A stretch of DNA of 7,879 bases from Hafnia paralvei ATCC 29927 (GTDB taxonomy: Bacteria > Pseudomonadota > Gammaproteobacteria > Enterobacterales > Enterobacteriaceae): contig NZ_LXET01000027.1 of the NCBI RefSeq assembly GCF_001655005.1, positions 1 to 7,879 of the forward strand, written 5' to 3'. Of this stretch, positions 6,866 through 7,879 are shown in pieces. A program made the position numbers and the translations under genes. The number at the start of each line of letters is the position of its first letter. Positions within the stretch are counted from its first letter, which is position 1. The notes below the pieces were generated by a model. The model had not been told where the DNA came from, made no database searches, and saw nothing but the letters and a program-made list of their open reading frames with translations.

Positions 6866-7345
6866 TTACCGCAGGATAAAGGCTGTAAACAACACATCGC
6901 TGACGATCTGCTTCGGCTGACCGGGAGCGATTGGCGGCATGAGAACGGTTTTAATATCAGACATTAGCTGAGTTTTACCCTGTTCGCTGGCTAGCGTAGC
7001 GGCGTGTTGACGCGAAAGCAGCATGAGTAAACGGCTGCGCATTTCAGGCAGATAATCGTTCATGCGTTTGCGAGTAGCTTCATCGGGCAAACGCAACGTT
7101 AATCCGATGTAAAGCACACGGTCTGCATCTTCACCATCGCTGATCAGATTAACAGTGAAGGTATCCAGCGGCATGAATACCGGCATGGGTGGCGGCGTTG
7201 GCTTGCTTTCGGTCAGTGATTCTTGCTGCTGATAATATTTCCAGCCATAAAAACCACCGCCAGCACCGGCAATGATGAGAATTAACAGTATCCATACCCA
7301 CTTGGCACGCCGCTTAGTGTTCTTGGGGAGTGTGGTTTCAGACAT
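6866..7345 (-). CDS. fliL: Flagellar basal body-associated protein FliL
   Basis: FliL is a single-pass inner-membrane protein that surrounds or supports the MotAB stator near the basal body and is important for swarming in several enterobacteria. I chose the ATG at 7345-7343, giving 159 residues (E. coli 154). AGGAA at 7360-7356 serves as a somewhat distant ribosome site (10-base spacer). An in-frame TTG at 7372 would add nine residues but has no ribosome site. Residues 1-14 are basic and cytoplasmic, the transmembrane helix runs at about 16-34, and a Pro-rich linker (PTPPPMP) follows. The periplasmic stomatin-like domain has the typical FTVNLISDGEDADRVLYIGLTL and C-terminal VSDVLFTAFILR stretches. 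It is the first gene of the operon. Confidence 0.96.
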   Translation of the reverse strand: MSETTLPKNTKRRAKWVWILLILIIAGAGGGFYGWKYYQQQESLTESKPTPPPMPVFMPLDTFTVNLISDGEDADRVLYIGLTLRLPDEATRKRMNDYLPEMRSRLLMLLSRQHAATLASEQGKTQLMSDIKTVLMPPIAPGQPKQIVSDVLFTAFILR

Positions 7346-7475
7346 AAGGGGATGATTCCTGTTACGGTGCAAAGAAGGTGCACATAAATTTTACTTGTGA
7401 GCTTTATTATCCTTGGCTTATGAGCGATCAATGGGAGGAATAGAGGGGGAAAATGGCGTTAATTGGGGGATTGTT

Positions 7476-7536
7476 ATTGTAGTGCGGGGATTTTCTCTTG
7501 TTTTGAGGTGGCGGTGTAAGAATTCGGACGCTATTT
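7476..7536 (-). promoter_or_regulatory. Candidate fliL operon promoter with partial FlhDC half-site
   Basis: On the minus strand there is a good sigma-70-type -10, TACAAT (7481-7476), without a recognisable -35. That is expected for an activator-dependent class 2 flagellar promoter. About 48 bases upstream lies AAATAGCG (7536-7529), identical to the core of the enterobacterial FlhD4C2 half-site. The flanking AAYGS part is poor and I see no convincing second half-site. A start near 7469 would give a leader of about 125 bases. That the operon is FlhDC-dependent is known for E. coli and Salmonella. The exact site here is a guess. Confidence 0.4.
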
Positions 7537-7595
7537 AGGCTCCCGTTTGGAATGGCGATATTTTATGGAATGGGGGGAAATGTCATATTCAATAT

Positions 7596-7745
7596 CCTAT
7601 GGGATTGCGGTGAAATGTTTCGTTCGCCGGTCAGCAAATGCGTTTCCATGACACCGCTTGCGAAGGCGACCGATGAGGGGCGCCAGCGCGCGCCCCTTCA
7701 AACCTCGCGCTTTTTATCCGAGATGCCATTTCCGCTCCGGTTTGG
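7596..7745 (-). repeat. Right copy of the intergenic repeat, inverted relative to the left copy
   Basis: Read on the minus strand, 7745-7725 corresponds to left bases 141-161 and 7724-7596 corresponds to left bases 1-129. Here the two parts are joined without a break, so this copy shows the intact order of the element. It includes the same GC-rich 8-bp hairpin (7676-7683 with 7690-7697). On the fliL-proximal side the match ends near 7596. About 43 bases further on, minus-strand TTCCAAAC (near 7545-7552) resembles the left copy at 139-146, so this edge may hold an insertion or a decayed second unit. Confidence 0.88.
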
Positions 7746-7815
7746 TATCGCCCATCCAGGGCGCCCCAAACTCCGTCACGACATCCCTGTCGTGCCGGCT
7801 CTCCCTACCAAAACT
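7746..7815 (-). repeat. Probable continuation of the right repeat copy, with a palindrome
   Basis: The stretch continues the repeat away from fliL and is GC-richer than the AT-rich DNA after 7815. It contains a perfect 7-bp hairpin, CACGACA (7777-7783) with TGTCGTG (7788-7794), around a 4-base loop. The left copy cannot be compared because the window begins inside it. Assigning this part to the element is therefore an inference from contiguity and composition. No coding gene is supported between 7373 and 7879. Confidence 0.5.
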
Positions 7816-7825
7816 TAGACAATGA

Positions 7826-7859
7826 AAAATATAAAAACAGAGTGTGGTTTTTATATTTT
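7826..7859. repeat. Perfect 13-bp AT-rich inverted repeat
   Basis: AAAATATAAAAAC (7826-7838) and GTTTTTATATTTT (7847-7859) are exact reverse complements around an 8-base loop. The A-run/T-run form could act as a weak bidirectional terminator, for example for a fliK-side transcript entering from the right on the minus strand, but the stem has only one G-C pair. It sits between the repeat element and the window edge. Confidence 0.6.
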
Positions 7860-7879
7860 GATTTTGACCTTTCCGGCAC

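Noticed and set aside
7346..7372. Upstream TTG start for fliL adding nine residues
   Set aside because: There is no ribosome site before the TTG. The internal ATG at 7345 has AGGAA upstream and gives the usual FliL length.
7433..7577. Plus-strand G-runs upstream of fliL as a G-quadruplex
   Set aside because: The runs are separated by loops of roughly 9-16 bases or more, too long for a convincing quadruplex motif.
7552..7818. Plus-strand ORF of 88 codons across the right repeat copy
   Set aside because: It lies almost wholly in the intergenic repeat, has no ribosome site before its ATG, its protein resembles no family I know, and the frame is not maintained as a comparable ORF in the left copy. 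Likely a chance ORF.

Overview
The window carries a nearly complete stretch of an enterobacterial flagellar gene cluster. Nine genes are intact: flgK and flgL on the plus strand, and the fliLMNOPQR operon on the minus strand (fliR 3180 to fliL 7345). The two groups converge, with flgL and fliR tail to tail across about 115 bases. Protein lengths, motifs and moderate GC content fit a peritrichously flagellated member of the Enterobacterales. In E. coli these two groups are far apart. From memory, the flgKL-to-fliR junction resembles the compact single-locus layout of Yersinia/Serratia/Hafnia-type genomes. The genus is an inference (Hafnia-like is my best guess) and I cannot confirm it here.

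Layout. 1-174: intergenic repeat element plus the start of a second unit. 175-288: non-coding, with inverted repeats next to the promoter. 289-315: a very good sigma-28 (FliA) promoter for flgKL. 331-364: a terminator-like hairpin inside the flgK leader. 383-3064: flgK-flgL. 3065-3179: convergent spacer with a strong 14-bp hairpin. 3180-7345: fliR, fliQ, fliP, fliO, fliN, fliM, fliL, tightly packed and overlapping. 7346-7595: fliL leader and presumed class 2 promoter region. 7596-7815: a second copy of the intergenic repeat in the opposite orientation. 7826-7859: a perfect AT-rich hairpin. No flgJ or fliK coding sequence reaches into either end.

How the genes work together. FliL, FliM and FliN form part of the motor and C-ring: stator-associated protein, CheY-P receiver/switch, and switch/export docking. 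FliO assists assembly of the FliP-FliQ-FliR export gate in the inner membrane. FlgK and FlgL are late export substrates that form the hook-filament junction. The fliL operon belongs to the early (FlhDC-dependent, class 2) tier and flgKL to the late (FliA-dependent, class 3) tier. The visible FliA promoter agrees with this. The FlhDC box is only weakly visible.

The proteins themselves are conventional. The unusual material is non-coding: an approximately 129-bp, ~97% identical repeat in inverted orientation at the two ends. It brackets the whole flgKL-fliRQPONML block together with both promoters, and it appears to belong to a structured, partly tandem intergenic repeat family.
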